Counted from the first letter of the stretch, positions 32,214 through 41,677 are shown. The stretch is 46,378 bases of DNA from Paraburkholderia domus (GCF_905220705.1 NZ_CAJNAT010000045.1:1-46378); one strand, 5' to 3'. Notes: generated by a model not told the origin, from the letters alone. Program-made: numbers and translations.

Positions 32214-33014
32214 ATGACCAACGCTAACGCCACTACTCCCCCGTTCGTCGCCGTCGTGCCGGCCCGGCTCGCCTCGACGCGTCTGCCCAACAAGCCGCTC
32301 GCCGACATCGGCGGCAAGCCGATGGTGGTGCGGGTCGCCGAACGCGCACGCGAATCGGGCGCGCAACACGTGCTGATCGCCTCCGACGCGCAAGCGGTGC
32401 TGGATGTGGCCCGCGAGCACGGCTTCGAAGCCGTGCTGACACGCGCCGACCATCCGTCGGGCACCGACCGTCTCGCGGAAGTGGCGGCGCAGTTCGGCTG
32501 GAGTGACGAAACGATCGTGGTGAACGTTCAGGGCGACGAGCCGCTGATCGACCCGGCGCTCGTGTGTGGCGTGGCGTCGCACCTTGCTTCGAGCCACGGC
32601 TGCGCGATCGCCACCGCCGCGCATCCGATCACCGACCCCGCGGAAATTTTCAATCCGAACGTCGTCAAAGTTGTGCTCGACGCGCGCGGCGTCGCGCTGT
32701 ACTTCTCGCGCGCGCCGATTCCCTGGGCACGCGACGCGTATCAGCCGCATTGGCCCAACGTGGCGTCGATGCCCACGCCACCGGCCCCCGCAGTCGTCCA
32801 TCGGCATATCGGCCTGTACGCGTATCGCGCCCAATTCCTGCGCACGTATCCGAGTCTTGCGATCTCGCCGATCGAGCAGGTTGAAGCGCTCGAACAACTG
32901 CGCGCGATGTGGCACGGCGAGCGAATCGCGGTGCTCGTCACTCAGAATGCGCCGCTGCCCGGCGTCGACACACCTGCCGATCTCGCGCGCGTGCAGGCCT
33001 TATTCGGGTCTTGA
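32214..33014 (+). CDS. kdsB: 3-deoxy-manno-octulosonate cytidylyltransferase
   Basis: The 266-residue protein activates KDO with CTP for lipopolysaccharide synthesis in the cytoplasm. It has the nucleotidyltransferase signature VVPARLASTRLPNKPLADIG, then HVLIASDAQAVLD, GTDRLAEV, VVNVQGDEPLIDP, YFSRAPIPWARD, and HIGLYAYRAQFLRTYPSLAI. Its length is slightly over that of E. coli KdsB. It lies 158 bases after the Trm112-like gene on the same strand and before adk, the usual gene order for the group. Confidence 0.96.
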   Translation: MTNANATTPPFVAVVPARLASTRLPNKPLADIGGKPMVVRVAERARESGAQHVLIASDAQAVLDVAREHGFEAVLTRADHPSGTDRLAEVAAQFGWSDETIVVNVQGDEPLIDPALVCGVASHLASSHGCAIATAAHPITDPAEIFNPNVVKVVLDARGVALYFSRAPIPWARDAYQPHWPNVASMPTPPAPAVVHRHIGLYAYRAQFLRTYPSLAISPIEQVEALEQLRAMWHGERIAVLVTQNAPLPGVDTPADLARVQALFGS

Positions 33015-33228
33015 GCGTAAAAACCCATGGCATAATCGGACGGTTGTGCGCGCCTCCCGTTAAATGCGAGAGTCAGGGTTTGCCCCGGTCGCGCCGTTGT
33101 CGTCTTGCAGCGCCGTCGTTTTCGACGTGCTGCGCGAGACTCGAAACGGCAGCCGACGCGGGTCCCTCGACGAATCGCGGGATGGCTGCAGCGCCACCAA
33201 AGAATTCACATAGATCTGGAGATATCAC

Positions 33229-33894
33229 ATGCGTTTGATCCTTTTGGGTGCGCCCGGCGCGGGTAAGGGCACTCAGGCAACTTTCATCAAGGAAAAGTTC
33301 GGCATTCCGCAAATTTCCACCGGTGACATGCTGCGCGCCGCCGTTAAGGCAGGCACGCCGCTCGGCCTCGAAGCCAAGCGCTTCATGGATGCCGGCGAAC
33401 TGGTCACGGACGAGCTGATCATCAACCTGGTGAAGGAACGCCTGCAAGAGTGTGATTGCGCGAACGGTTATCTGTTCGACGGTTTTCCGCGCACCATTCC
33501 GCAAGCTGAAGCCATGAAGCAGGCGGGCGTCGCGATCGACTACGTGCTGGAAATCGACGTGCCGTTCGACGAGATCATCGTGCGCATGAGCGGCCGCCGC
33601 TCGCACGCGGCGTCGGGCCGTACGTATCACGTCAAGTTCAACCCGCCGAAAGTCGAAGGTATCGACGACGTGACGGGCGAACCGCTGATCCAGCGCGACG
33701 ACGATAAGGAAGAAACGGTCAAGAAGCGCCTCGACGTGTACGTTGCGCAAACCAAGCCGCTGGTCGAGTACTACAACAACTGGGCGCAAAACGGCGATCC
33801 GTCGACCTCGCTGAAGGCGCCGCAATATCGCCGCATTTCGGGCCTCGGCTCGGTCGACGAAATTCGCAACCGCGCGTTCGATGCGTTGAAATAA
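33229..33894 (+). CDS. adk: adenylate kinase
   Basis: The 221-residue protein interconverts ATP, ADP and AMP. The P-loop is GAPGAGKGTQA at residues 7-17; STGDMLRAAV, FDGFPRTIPQA and the long LID domain with GRRSHAASGRTYHVKFNPPK, VTGEPLIQRDDD are all present. The LID lacks the four cysteines of zinc-binding forms, as in other Gram-negative long-type kinases. GGAGATATCAC precedes the ATG. A separate promoter in the 214-bp gap after kdsB is likely, but I could not pick one out with confidence. Confidence 0.97.
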   Translation: MRLILLGAPGAGKGTQATFIKEKFGIPQISTGDMLRAAVKAGTPLGLEAKRFMDAGELVTDELIINLVKERLQECDCANGYLFDGFPRTIPQAEAMKQAGVAIDYVLEIDVPFDEIIVRMSGRRSHAASGRTYHVKFNPPKVEGIDDVTGEPLIQRDDDKEETVKKRLDVYVAQTKPLVEYYNNWAQNGDPSTSLKAPQYRRISGLGSVDEIRNRAFDALK

Positions 33895-33915
33895 TCTCGC
33901 GTCTGCGTTTGTCGG

Positions 33916-33950
33916 TTGAAAAAACCCGCCTATTCCGGCGGGTTTTTCAA
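33916..33950 (+). terminator. intrinsic terminator after adk
   Basis: TTGAAAAAACCCGCC (33916-33930) pairs with GGCGGGTTTTTCAA (33937-33950) around TATTCC, followed by TTG. It is 22 bases after the adk stop codon. Confidence 0.88.
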
Positions 33951-34190
33951 TTGCGCGCCGCGTGGCGTGCGCTCTTCCCCGATCTCCGTCGGCCGCCACG
34001 CCTCGCCACGCACCGCATTAATTAGCCATCCGTAGCAGTTTGGCGGCGCGATGGGGTCTTCGGCAGGGGCTCCTGCCAGTCGCCCACCCCACCCGCCACT
34101 TCGCTTTCCGCATTGCAGCATAGCCGTTACAATCGATCATCGAAAAGATATTCGATCGAGACATTACTGAACTGAAGCAAAGGAGCAGAC

Positions 34191-34949
34191 ATGGAGATTC
34201 GTGACAACGTATTCCTGATCACCGGCGGTGCATCGGGCCTCGGCGCGGCCACAGCGCGCCTTTTCGTCGAGAACGGCGGCAAGGTGGTGCTGGCCGATCT
34301 GAATCAGGATGCCGGTGAGGCACTCGCGAAAGAACTCGGCGGCGTGTTCGTCAAATGCGACGTGAGCCGCGAAGACGACGCCACGCAAGCAGTCGAAGCC
34401 GCCACGAAGCTCGGCACGCTGCGCGGCCTCGTCAACTGCGCGGGCGTTGCGCCCGCCATCAAGACGGTCGGCAAAGACGGCCCGCATCCGCTCGACTCGT
34501 TCGCGCGCACCATCTCCATCAATTTGATCGGCACCTTCAACATGATCCGGCTCGCCGCCGCAGCCATGTCGAAGAACGAACCGAATGCGAATGGCGAGCG
34601 CGGTGTGATCATCAACACGGCATCCGTGGCTGCGTTTGACGGCCAGATCGGTCAGGCCGCTTATGCTGCGTCCAAGAGCGGCGTGGTCGGCATGACGTTG
34701 CCGATCGCACGCGACCTGTCGCGCAACGCAATTCGTGTGATGACGATTGCACCGGGCATCTTCGAAACGCCGATGCTGCTCGGCATGCCGCAGGAAGTGC
34801 AGGATGCGCTCGGCGCGATGGTGCCGTTCCCGCCGCGCCTCGGCAAACCGGCAGAGTACGCGATGCTGGCCAAGCAAATCTTCGACAATCCGATGCTCAA
34901 CGGCGAAGTGATTCGCCTTGACGGCGCGATCCGGATGCAGCCAAAGTAA
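34191..34949 (+). CDS. short-chain dehydrogenase, 3-hydroxyacyl-CoA dehydrogenase type
   Basis: The 252-residue protein is a classical SDR with cofactor motif TGGASGLG (12-19), Asp in VLADLN favouring NAD, NCAGVAP, an active-site Ser in NTASVAAFDGQIG, and YAASKSG with the catalytic Tyr and Lys. The segment IRVMTIAPGIFETPMLLGMP and RLGKPAEYAMLAKQI match the HSD17B10-like (type II 3-hydroxyacyl-CoA, 3-hydroxy-2-methylbutyryl-CoA) subfamily involved in fatty-acid and isoleucine breakdown. AAAGGAG is 5-6 bases before the ATG. The position after adk is known from related genomes; the exact acyl-CoA substrate is inferred. Confidence 0.88.
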   Translation: MEIRDNVFLITGGASGLGAATARLFVENGGKVVLADLNQDAGEALAKELGGVFVKCDVSREDDATQAVEAATKLGTLRGLVNCAGVAPAIKTVGKDGPHPLDSFARTISINLIGTFNMIRLAAAAMSKNEPNANGERGVIINTASVAAFDGQIGQAAYAASKSGVVGMTLPIARDLSRNAIRVMTIAPGIFETPMLLGMPQEVQDALGAMVPFPPRLGKPAEYAMLAKQIFDNPMLNGEVIRLDGAIRMQPK

Positions 34950-34992
34950 GGATGCGTCCAGCGCGCCGCTTTACGCGGCCGCGCCAATGAAA

Positions 34993-35023
34993 AACGCCTG
35001 CGCATGCGTCATGCGCAGGCGTT
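34993..35023. terminator. terminator shared by the SDR gene and sirB1
   Basis: AACGCCTGCGCATG (34993-35006) and CATGCGCAGGCGTT (35010-35023) pair perfectly over 14 bp around a CGT loop, with A-rich and T-rich flanks. It stands between the two convergent genes. Confidence 0.85.
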
Positions 35024-35053
35024 CTGTTTTGACCGGCAGGTCGGCAAGCATTC

Positions 35054-35896
35054 TTAGTCGCGATCGTCGTACTGGGTACGCTGACGCAGTTCATGCAACT
35101 GCGACTCCACCACCGTCGCGTCTTCCGCGTCTGGCCGATCGCCGAGATATCGTTCGAGATCCTCGAGCGCCGGACGCAGGTAATCGAGCCGTGCGTAGGC
35201 GAAACCGCGATCGCGCACCTCCTCGATACTGTCCGGCAACAGGATCACAAGACGCTGTTGCACCGCCAACAGACGCTGCCAGCGTTCCGTCTGAAGATAA
35301 GTGGACTTCAGATTGCGCAGCATGCGAGCAATGATCTCGCGGCGCGTGGCCGGTTGCAGCAACATGCGCAGCGCCCTGCTCACCGACTCGCCCGCCGACG
35401 CCACATACGGCTCCAGCATTTCCACCATCTGCGATTCGGACAGCGAATGCCCGCTGGTCGGATCGAGCATCACGTCGCCGTCCGGCGTCGTTACACGCAA
35501 CAGGAAGTGGCCCGGAAACGACACGCCGCGCACTGGAATACCGATCTGCTCGGCCATCTCCAGATACAGCACCGCCAGCGAAATCGGAATGCCGCGGCGC
35601 CGCTTGAGCACCACATTCAGATGGCTGTTGTCGGGATCGTAATAATCGTTGAGGTTGCTGGCGAAACCCAGCTCGCGGAAGAAGAACCGGTTCAGAATGC
35701 CGACCTTCTGCCTGATGTCGGCATCGTCCGGCATGCGGCGCTGCAAACGCACGACCAACTCGTCGATCTCGGCCAACGTGCCTTGCAAATCGAGATCGGG
35801 ATAAGCGTCCTGCGCGAGCGAGAGCGCCGCCTCGGTCAGCGGCAGGCTGTCATCTTCGGCAACCAGCGTGCTGAAATAGTCGAGAACTCGCGTCAT
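35054..35896 (-). CDS. sirB1: SirB1 family protein, transglutaminase-like with TPR-like end
   Basis: The 280-residue protein has an N-terminal helical region, a transglutaminase-like core (about 75-175: LNRFFFRELGFASNLNDYYD, RRGIPISLAVLYLEMAEQIG, VSFPGHFLLRV, DVMLDPTSGHSLSE) and a C-terminal helical-repeat region (RLLAVQQRLVILLPDSIEEV, DRGFAYARLDYLRPALEDLE). The Cys expected of an active transglutaminase is not visible at the core (Ser-Leu-Ala at the usual position), so it is likely a non-enzymatic protein. SirB1 function is not settled. It starts 5 bases after the murJ stop, so the two are co-transcribed. Confidence 0.85.
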   Translation of the reverse strand: MTRVLDYFSTLVAEDDSLPLTEAALSLAQDAYPDLDLQGTLAEIDELVVRLQRRMPDDADIRQKVGILNRFFFRELGFASNLNDYYDPDNSHLNVVLKRRRGIPISLAVLYLEMAEQIGIPVRGVSFPGHFLLRVTTPDGDVMLDPTSGHSLSESQMVEMLEPYVASAGESVSRALRMLLQPATRREIIARMLRNLKSTYLQTERWQRLLAVQQRLVILLPDSIEEVRDRGFAYARLDYLRPALEDLERYLGDRPDAEDATVVESQLHELRQRTQYDDRD

Positions 35897-35901
35897 CGTG
35901 A

Positions 35902-37452
35902 TCACTTCACTCGCCTTTTGAAATACGCGTACTTGAAGCCCATCAGCCAAAGCATACCGAAATATAACGCGGCGAACAGAACGAGGCACGCCCCCAGCAA
36001 CACGATGCGGTCGACCGGCCGGCTATGCATGCCGATCCAGTCGAAACTGATCGCCAGCCAATGCATCGTGCCGGCCAAAACCAGACAGGCGCCGAGCAAC
36101 TGCACGAAGAACTTCAGCCAGCCTTTCGACGGCATATAGATACCGCGCTTGCGTAGACCGAGAAACAGGAACAGCGCATTGACGCAAGCGCCAAGCCCGA
36201 CGCTCAGCGTGAGGCCCGCATGCGCGAAAATCGGCACGAACACGTAATTGCTCAGCTGTGTGACGATCAGCACGCCGACGCCGATCTTCACCGGCGTCTT
36301 GATGTCCTGCTTCGCGTAAAAACCGGGCGCAAGGATCTTGATGAGAATCAGGCCGATCAGGCCGATACCGTAGGCAGACAGAGCACGGCCAACCATGACC
36401 ACCGAGTTGCCGTCGAACTTGCCGTAGTGAAACAGCGTTGCGGTGAGCGGCTGGGCGAAGAAGAACAGCGCGACGGCGCTCGGCGCGGCCAGCAGGAAGG
36501 TGACGCGCAAACCCCAGTCGAGCAGCGACGAATACTCGTGCGGATCGGCGTCGACGTGCGCTTTCGACAGGCTCGGCAGCAGGATCGTGCCGAGTGCGAC
36601 GCCGAGCAGCGCGGTCGGGAACTCCATCAGCCGGTCAGCGTAGTTGATCCAGGAGACGGCGCCCGGACCGATGCGCGACGCGATATTGGTGTTGATGATC
36701 AGGCTGATCTGCGCGACCGACACGGCGAACATCGCCGGCACCATCTTCGACAGCACCCGCTTTACGCCGCGGTGCGCGAGCGCCTTCAGCGGATTCAGGC
36801 CGATGCGCGGCAGCATGTCGATCTTCTTCAGACCCGGCAGTTGCACGATGAATTGCAACACACCGCCGGCAATCACCGCCCACGCGAGCGCATAAACCGG
36901 CGTTTGCAGGCGCGGCGCGACAAACACTGCAGCAAAGATGAAGGCGACGTTCAGCAGGACCGGCGCGAACGCCGGCAGCGAAAAGTTCTTGTACGTATTC
37001 AGCACGCCGGACGCCAGCGACGTCAACGAGATGAAAATGATGTACGGGAACATGATGCGCGTCATCGTGACCGCGAGCGCGTACGCCTGGCCCTCATGCG
37101 CGAGCCCCGACGCGACGATGAACACCACGCCCGACGCCCCCACCACGCCGATCAGCGAGAGAATCGCGAGCGCCCAGGCAAGTACGGTCGAGGTGGCGTC
37201 GACGAGCGCCTTGGTGGCGTCGTGTCCTTGCTGGTTTTTGAATTCGGCGAGGATCGGCACGAAGGCCTGTGAGAACGCACCCTCAGCGGAAATGCGACGC
37301 AGCAGGTTCGGAATGCGGAAGGCGACGTAAAACGCGTCAGTATATTGACTGGCACCGAACGCGCGTGCGATCAGCGTTTCGCGGGCCAGTCCGGTCACGC
37401 GCGACAGCAGCGTGAAGCCGCTGACCGTCAGCAGGGCTCGGAATAGATTCAT
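35902..37452 (-). CDS. murJ: lipid II flippase
   Basis: The 516-residue membrane protein has about 14 hydrophobic helices and the MurJ signatures MNLFRALLTVSGFTLLSRVT, GLARETLIARAFGASQYTDA, FRIPNLLRRISAEGAFSQAF and WINYADRLMEFPTALLGVAL. It flips the lipid-linked peptidoglycan precursor to the periplasmic side of the inner membrane. ATG 37452 matches the family start; an extension to 37590 does not. It is the first gene of a murJ-sirB1 unit and diverges from rpsT, with a 565-bp gap. Confidence 0.95.
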   Translation of the reverse strand: MNLFRALLTVSGFTLLSRVTGLARETLIARAFGASQYTDAFYVAFRIPNLLRRISAEGAFSQAFVPILAEFKNQQGHDATKALVDATSTVLAWALAILSLIGVVGASGVVFIVASGLAHEGQAYALAVTMTRIMFPYIIFISLTSLASGVLNTYKNFSLPAFAPVLLNVAFIFAAVFVAPRLQTPVYALAWAVIAGGVLQFIVQLPGLKKIDMLPRIGLNPLKALAHRGVKRVLSKMVPAMFAVSVAQISLIINTNIASRIGPGAVSWINYADRLMEFPTALLGVALGTILLPSLSKAHVDADPHEYSSLLDWGLRVTFLLAAPSAVALFFFAQPLTATLFHYGKFDGNSVVMVGRALSAYGIGLIGLILIKILAPGFYAKQDIKTPVKIGVGVLIVTQLSNYVFVPIFAHAGLTLSVGLGACVNALFLFLGLRKRGIYMPSKGWLKFFVQLLGACLVLAGTMHWLAISFDWIGMHSRPVDRIVLLGACLVLFAALYFGMLWLMGFKYAYFKRRVK

Positions 37453-37704
37453 GGGGCGCTTATTATACGGGTGCCGCAGGTGCGGACGACGAGCCGGAAC
37501 GCGAATCGGACCGATTTGTGACGCAGACGTTCGGTCGGATGAGCGGATCGGGCTTTTTTTGTTGCTTGCCCTAGGTTTCGCGAGCCGCACGCTCGTCGGC
37601 CGCCCGCCCGTCGCGACGGCGCCCGGACCCTCGCGAACCGTGGAAACTTACAGAATTCAGCGCGATGCACGGTAACCCGCCACATCAGGATTGGCGATTC
37701 CCCG

Positions 37705-37734
37705 TTGTCACGTGCCTGATTTTGTTGCTATAAT
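37705..37734 (+). promoter_or_regulatory. sigma-70 promoter for rpsT with a long leader
   Basis: TTGTCA (37705-37710) and TATAAT (37729-37734) are 18 bases apart, a near-consensus pair. Start of transcription near 37741 gives a leader of roughly 277 nt before rpsT. The rest of the 565-bp murJ-rpsT gap shows no gene. Confidence 0.75.
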
Positions 37735-38017
37735 CGCCGGTTTCGAAGCTCGCTCAATTTTCGGACGGGTTTTTGGACTAGGTTCGGGCACGCAGTAGGC
37801 AGGCGCCGCTCGAGCAGCGCGCAAGCCATATTGAGGCGCCAACCAGCCTCGAAACACACCGGAACACGGGCCCGCCTTCGCGTAGTCCGATCGATTTTTT
37901 CGAATTATTTCGACACTTTTGCGCTCTTGGGCAATCGCTTCCAGGAGTTCGATCTAAAAGCAGCACCTACCACTTGAAGGTCAGGTACTGGAAACAGGAA
38001 CAGGATAAGGAACCGTC

Positions 38018-38296
38018 ATGGCTAACACCGCACAAGCACGCAAGCGCGCCCGCCAGGCCGCCAAGGCTAACTCGCACAACTCGGCACTGCGCTCGAAGTT
38101 CCGCACGGCTATCAAGGCTGTCCGCAAGGCAATCGAAGCCGGCGACAAGGCTAAGGCCCTCGAAATCTTCCAGGCATCGTCGAAGACTATCGACATCATC
38201 GCCGACAAGAAAATCGTTCACAAGAACAAGGCCGCTCGCAACAAGAGCCGTCTCGCTGCAGCCCTCAAGGGTCTGCAAGCGCCCGCAGCGCAGTAA
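38018..38296 (+). CDS. rpsT: 30S ribosomal protein S20
   Basis: The 92-residue, very basic protein begins MANTAQARKRARQAAKANSH and continues RSKFRTAIKAVRKAIEAGDK, IVHKNKAARNKSRLAAALKG, the standard S20 sequence. It binds 16S rRNA in the small ribosomal subunit. AAGGAACC precedes the ATG. Codon use is strongly biased, as expected for a highly expressed gene. In E. coli S20 represses its own translation; the long leader here could serve a similar end, but no specific structure was found. Confidence 0.97.
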   Translation: MANTAQARKRARQAAKANSHNSALRSKFRTAIKAVRKAIEAGDKAKALEIFQASSKTIDIIADKKIVHKNKAARNKSRLAAALKGLQAPAAQ

Positions 38297-38344
38297 ATTC
38301 GGTCAGCCCGCTTCGGTGGGCTACCTCCTGTTTCCGCTGCAACA

Positions 38345-38373
38345 GAAAGGCTCGCTTCGGCGGGCTTTTTTGC
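38345..38373 (+). terminator. terminator after rpsT
   Basis: A stem of GCTCGC and GCGGGC with a TTCG loop (38351-38366), flanked by AAAGG and a run of six T, stands about 50 bases after the rpsT stop. Confidence 0.75.
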
Positions 38374-38451
38374 TTGGCGCCGACAGATCCGCGCTGTCGC
38401 GTCGCGCTCGTAGTTGACGGGCCGCCCACCGAGGCCTTGACCTCAGCCATA

Positions 38452-38477
38452 AAAAAACCCGCTGCTTGCGGGTTTTT
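38452..38477. terminator. second, bidirectional terminator between rpsT and the DUF3579 gene
   Basis: An A-run and ACCCGC pair with GCGGGT and a T-run around TGCTT. It lies 30 bases from the end of the DUF3579 gene on the minus strand and can end that transcript. Confidence 0.8.
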
Positions 38478-38507
38478 TACCTTTGCCGATCCGACGGCTG
38501 GCTCGCG

Positions 38508-38855
38508 TTACAGCACGTGCCTTTTGGCTTGCGGCGTAGCGTGCTCAAGTTGCAAGTCGCAAGCCTCGGTCACGAGGAGGTCATTGTCTTTCGCAAAGTT
38601 CAGGACGAAATCGAAGGCCATCGGCTCGATATCGCGCAAGCGCGAATCGAGAATCACACATTTGAGGTCGCCGATCAGAGTGGGCCGGACATACAACGAG
38701 TATTGCAGGTAAGCGTTCGGCCCCCTGCCGCCCGCCCTGGGACCGAAGCATGACATCACGCCTGCGAGCCGCTCCGACCAGTCGCTCGGCCGGAATTTTT
38801 TCCCAGTCGACGTGATGCCCTGAATGAAATATTCGGTTGGAGCTGCTTCGGCCAT
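38508..38855 (-). CDS. DUF3579 family protein
   Basis: The 115-residue protein, starting MAEAAPTEYFIQGITSTGKK, matches DUF3579: FRPSDWSERLAGVMSCFGP, NAYLQYSLYVRPTLIGDLKC, VILDSRLRDIEPMAFDFVLN, FAKDNDLLVTEAC. It is a conserved cytoplasmic protein of betaproteobacteria, regularly found beside argF and rpsT; function is not known. ATG 38855 fits the family start; an upstream extension to 38948 is not conserved-looking. Confidence 0.88.
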   Translation of the reverse strand: MAEAAPTEYFIQGITSTGKKFRPSDWSERLAGVMSCFGPRAGGRGPNAYLQYSLYVRPTLIGDLKCVILDSRLRDIEPMAFDFVLNFAKDNDLLVTEACDLQLEHATPQAKRHVL

Positions 38856-39270
38856 GTAGGAATACCTGTGTGACTGCCCAGAGGGATGACGGCAAAGCTG
38901 AATGCAACGCGGCTTTGGGATACCTGAACACGTCGACCACGCCTGCATGGCGAAAGGCCGGACAAGCCGCCTCGGCGCTCATCGTGACGGCGCACCGCGA
39001 GGAAACTTTCTGGCGCGCGCGAGCCGTGTCCCGCAAGCTCAATACCAGCCTGCTGGGCTTAGGGATAACCGGTAGATTATAGCGCAGCGGACCTTTTTCC
39101 GCAGCGCACACAAGCCTCGTTTGAGGGTTGCGAAAGGCTTTCAGACAGCATGCCTGGCCTTTTGGCCGACTCGTCAAACGGGGCGAAATCCTTTATGCTG
39201 CATTGAGTTACCACAAACGACGGCGGCGCCGTCCGGCAATCCTGCCGGGTGAGACCGCCGTATTTGTTTC
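38856..39270. other. 415-bp divergent region between the DUF3579 gene and argF
   Basis: A TATAAT on the minus strand (39081-39076) could be the -10 of a promoter for the DUF3579 gene, with a weak -35. For argF a TATGCT near 39193 is possible. No operator could be defined and no gene is seen. Confidence 0.35.
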
Positions 39271-40200
39271 ATGACCGCCAAGAAAATTCGCCACTACCTG
39301 CAGTTCAAGGATTTCTCGCTGGAAGACTACGAGTACGTGCTGGAACGCGCGCGCATTCTGAAGCGTAAATTCAAGAACTACGAGACCTACCACCCGCTGC
39401 ACGACCGCACGCTAGCGATGATCTTCGAGAAAAACTCGACGCGCACGCGCCTGTCGTTCGAAGCCGGCATCTTCCAGCTGGGCGGCCACGCCGTCTTCAT
39501 GAGTACGCGCGACACGCAGCTTGGCCGCGGCGAACCGATCGAAGACGCAGCGCAAGTGATCTCGCGCATGGTCGACATCATCATGATCCGCACGTTCGGC
39601 CAGGACATACTCCAGCGTTTTGCCGAAAATTCGCGCGTACCGGTGATCAACGGGCTGACCAACGAATATCACCCGTGCCAGGTGCTGGCGGACATCTTCA
39701 CGTACTTCGAGCACCGCGGTCCGATTCGCGACAAGACGGTCGCGTGGGTCGGCGACGCGAACAACATGCTGTACACGTGGATCGAAGCCGCCCAGATTCT
39801 CGGTTTCAAGCTGCGCCTGTCCACACCGCCGGGCTACAAGCTCGACCCCGCCATGGTCGCTGCGGAAAGCGCACCGTTCTATCAGGAATTCGACGATCCG
39901 AACGAAGCCTGTGCGGGCGCCGATCTGGTTACCACGGATGTGTGGACCAGCATGGGCTTCGAAGCCGAAAACGAAGCCCGCAAGAAAGCCTTTGCAGACT
40001 GGTGCGTAGACGCTGACATGATGGCCTGCGCCAATTCTGATGCCCTGTTCATGCACTGTCTGCCCGCCCACCGCGGCGAGGAAGTCAGCGCCGAAGTGAT
40101 CGACGGCCCGCAAAGCGTCGTGTGGGACGAAGCGGAAAACCGTCTGCACGTGCAAAAGGCGTTGATGGAGTATCTGCTGCTCGGCAAGCTGAATCACTAA
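39271..40200 (+). CDS. argF: ornithine carbamoyltransferase
   Basis: The 309-residue protein makes citrulline from ornithine and carbamoyl phosphate in arginine synthesis. Carbamoyl-phosphate site FEKNSTRTRLSFE (about 50-62), INGLTNEYHPCQVLADIFTY, VGDANNMLYTW, the ornithine-binding SMGFEAE and HCLPAHRGEEV are all present. The Shine-Dalgarno is weak. It stands in front of argG with a 250-bp gap, so both arginine enzymes are neighbours, though with separate promoters likely. Confidence 0.97.
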   Translation: MTAKKIRHYLQFKDFSLEDYEYVLERARILKRKFKNYETYHPLHDRTLAMIFEKNSTRTRLSFEAGIFQLGGHAVFMSTRDTQLGRGEPIEDAAQVISRMVDIIMIRTFGQDILQRFAENSRVPVINGLTNEYHPCQVLADIFTYFEHRGPIRDKTVAWVGDANNMLYTWIEAAQILGFKLRLSTPPGYKLDPAMVAAESAPFYQEFDDPNEACAGADLVTTDVWTSMGFEAENEARKKAFADWCVDADMMACANSDALFMHCLPAHRGEEVSAEVIDGPQSVVWDEAENRLHVQKALMEYLLLGKLNH

Positions 40201-40450
40201 GCGAGCCGTTCTTCAGCACCTGAAGCAGCACCTGCGTGAAGCGCGACGGGGCCTTGAATACGAGGCAAGGCATCCACGTTTAGCGCCACGCATCAAGCCG
40301 GCGTCCACGGTTGCAAGCGGAGCCGGCTCACCCACCGCACTGCCCCAAAAACGCGGGCAAGCGGCGGTTTAGTGTCAAAATAGTGGTTTTCCGCGCTCCG
40401 GAACCGCCGGCGCGCCTTGTTTTCCAGCTTTCTCCAGCTACGAGTTCACC

Positions 40451-41677
40451 ATGAGCGATATCAAGAAAGTCGTGCTCGCCTATTCGGGCGGCCTCGACAC
40501 CTCCGTCATCCTGAAGTGGTTGCAGGACAACTACGACGCCGAAGTCGTCACGTTTACGGCCGACATCGGCCAGGGCGAAGAGCTGGAACCGGCGCGCAAG
40601 AAAGCCCTGCAACTCGGCATCAAGCAGGACAACATCTTCATCGAAGACCTGCGCGAAGAATTCGTGCGCGACTACGTGTTCCCGATGTTCCGCGCCAACA
40701 CGATCTATGAAGGCGAGTACCTGCTGGGCACGTCGATCGCGCGTCCGCTGATCGCCAAGCGTCAGATCGAAATCGCCCGCGCAACCGGCGCGCAAGCGGT
40801 CTCGCACGGCGCAACCGGCAAGGGCAACGACCAGGTTCGCTTCGAACTCGGTTACTACGCGCTGGAACCGGGCATCAAGGTGATCGCACCGTGGCGTGAA
40901 TGGGATCTGCTGTCGCGCGAAAAGCTGCTCGCGTACGCCGAAAAGGCCGGTATTCCGATCGAAATGAAGCACAAGCAAGGCGGCGCGCCGTATTCGATGG
41001 ACGCGAACCTGCTACACATCTCGTTCGAAGGCCGTCACCTGGAAGACCCGAAGGCCGAAGCCGAAGCCGATATGTGGCGTTGGACCGTGTCGCCGGAACA
41101 GGCGCCCGACCAGGCCGAGTACATCGACATCGAATATGAACACGGCGATCCGGTCGCGATCAATGGCAAGCGCCTGTCGGCAGCTGAAATGCTGACCGAG
41201 CTGAACAGTTTGGGCGGCAAGCACGGCATCGGCCGTCTGGATCTGGTCGAAAACCGTTACGTCGGCATGAAGTCGCGCGGCTGCTATGAAACGCCTGGCG
41301 GCACGATCATGCTGAAGGCGCACCGCGGTATCGAGTCGATTACGCTCGACCGCGAAGTGGCTCACCTGAAAGACGATCTAATGGCGCGTTACGCTTCGCT
41401 GATTTACAACGGCTACTGGTGGAGCCCGGAGCGCCGCGCAATCCAGGTGCTGATCGACCACACGCAAGAGAAGGTCAACGGCTGGGTGCGTGTAAAGCTG
41501 TACAAGGGCAGCGTGTCGGTTGTCGCGCGCGATTCGAAGGAAACGCTGTTCGACAAGACCATCGCTACGTTCGACGACGACGGCGGTGCGTACAACCAGG
41601 CTGACGCTGGCGGGTTCATCAAACTGAACGCGCTGCGTATGCGGATTGCTGAAAACGCACGTCGTCAGCGCAGCTGA
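40451..41677 (+). CDS. argG: argininosuccinate synthase
   Basis: The 408-residue protein joins citrulline and aspartate using ATP. The ATP-pyrophosphatase motif LAYSGGLDTSVILKWL (about 9-24), TGKGNDQVRFELGYYAL, the citrulline/aspartate site and ENRYVGMKSRGCYETPGG are all seen. Its last codons (RRQRS and stop) lie in the 5' part of the 94-bp tandem repeat, and the stop codon sits inside a 17-bp perfect hairpin (41653-41689). Confidence 0.97.
   Translation: MSDIKKVVLAYSGGLDTSVILKWLQDNYDAEVVTFTADIGQGEELEPARKKALQLGIKQDNIFIEDLREEFVRDYVFPMFRANTIYEGEYLLGTSIARPLIAKRQIEIARATGAQAVSHGATGKGNDQVRFELGYYALEPGIKVIAPWREWDLLSREKLLAYAEKAGIPIEMKHKQGGAPYSMDANLLHISFEGRHLEDPKAEAEADMWRWTVSPEQAPDQAEYIDIEYEHGDPVAINGKRLSAAEMLTELNSLGGKHGIGRLDLVENRYVGMKSRGCYETPGGTIMLKAHRGIESITLDREVAHLKDDLMARYASLIYNGYWWSPERRAIQVLIDHTQEKVNGWVRVKLYKGSVSVVARDSKETLFDKTIATFDDDGGAYNQADAGGFIKLNALRMRIAENARRQRS

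Noticed and set aside
36220..37272. 350-residue frame opposite murJ
   Set aside because: Very Arg/Asp/Gln-rich mirror of a membrane-protein gene; no independent support.
37706..37734. TGTCACG at the rpsT promoter as a third ECF41 site
   Set aside because: The downstream element is a consensus TATAAT and not CGTC, so this is a sigma-70 promoter.
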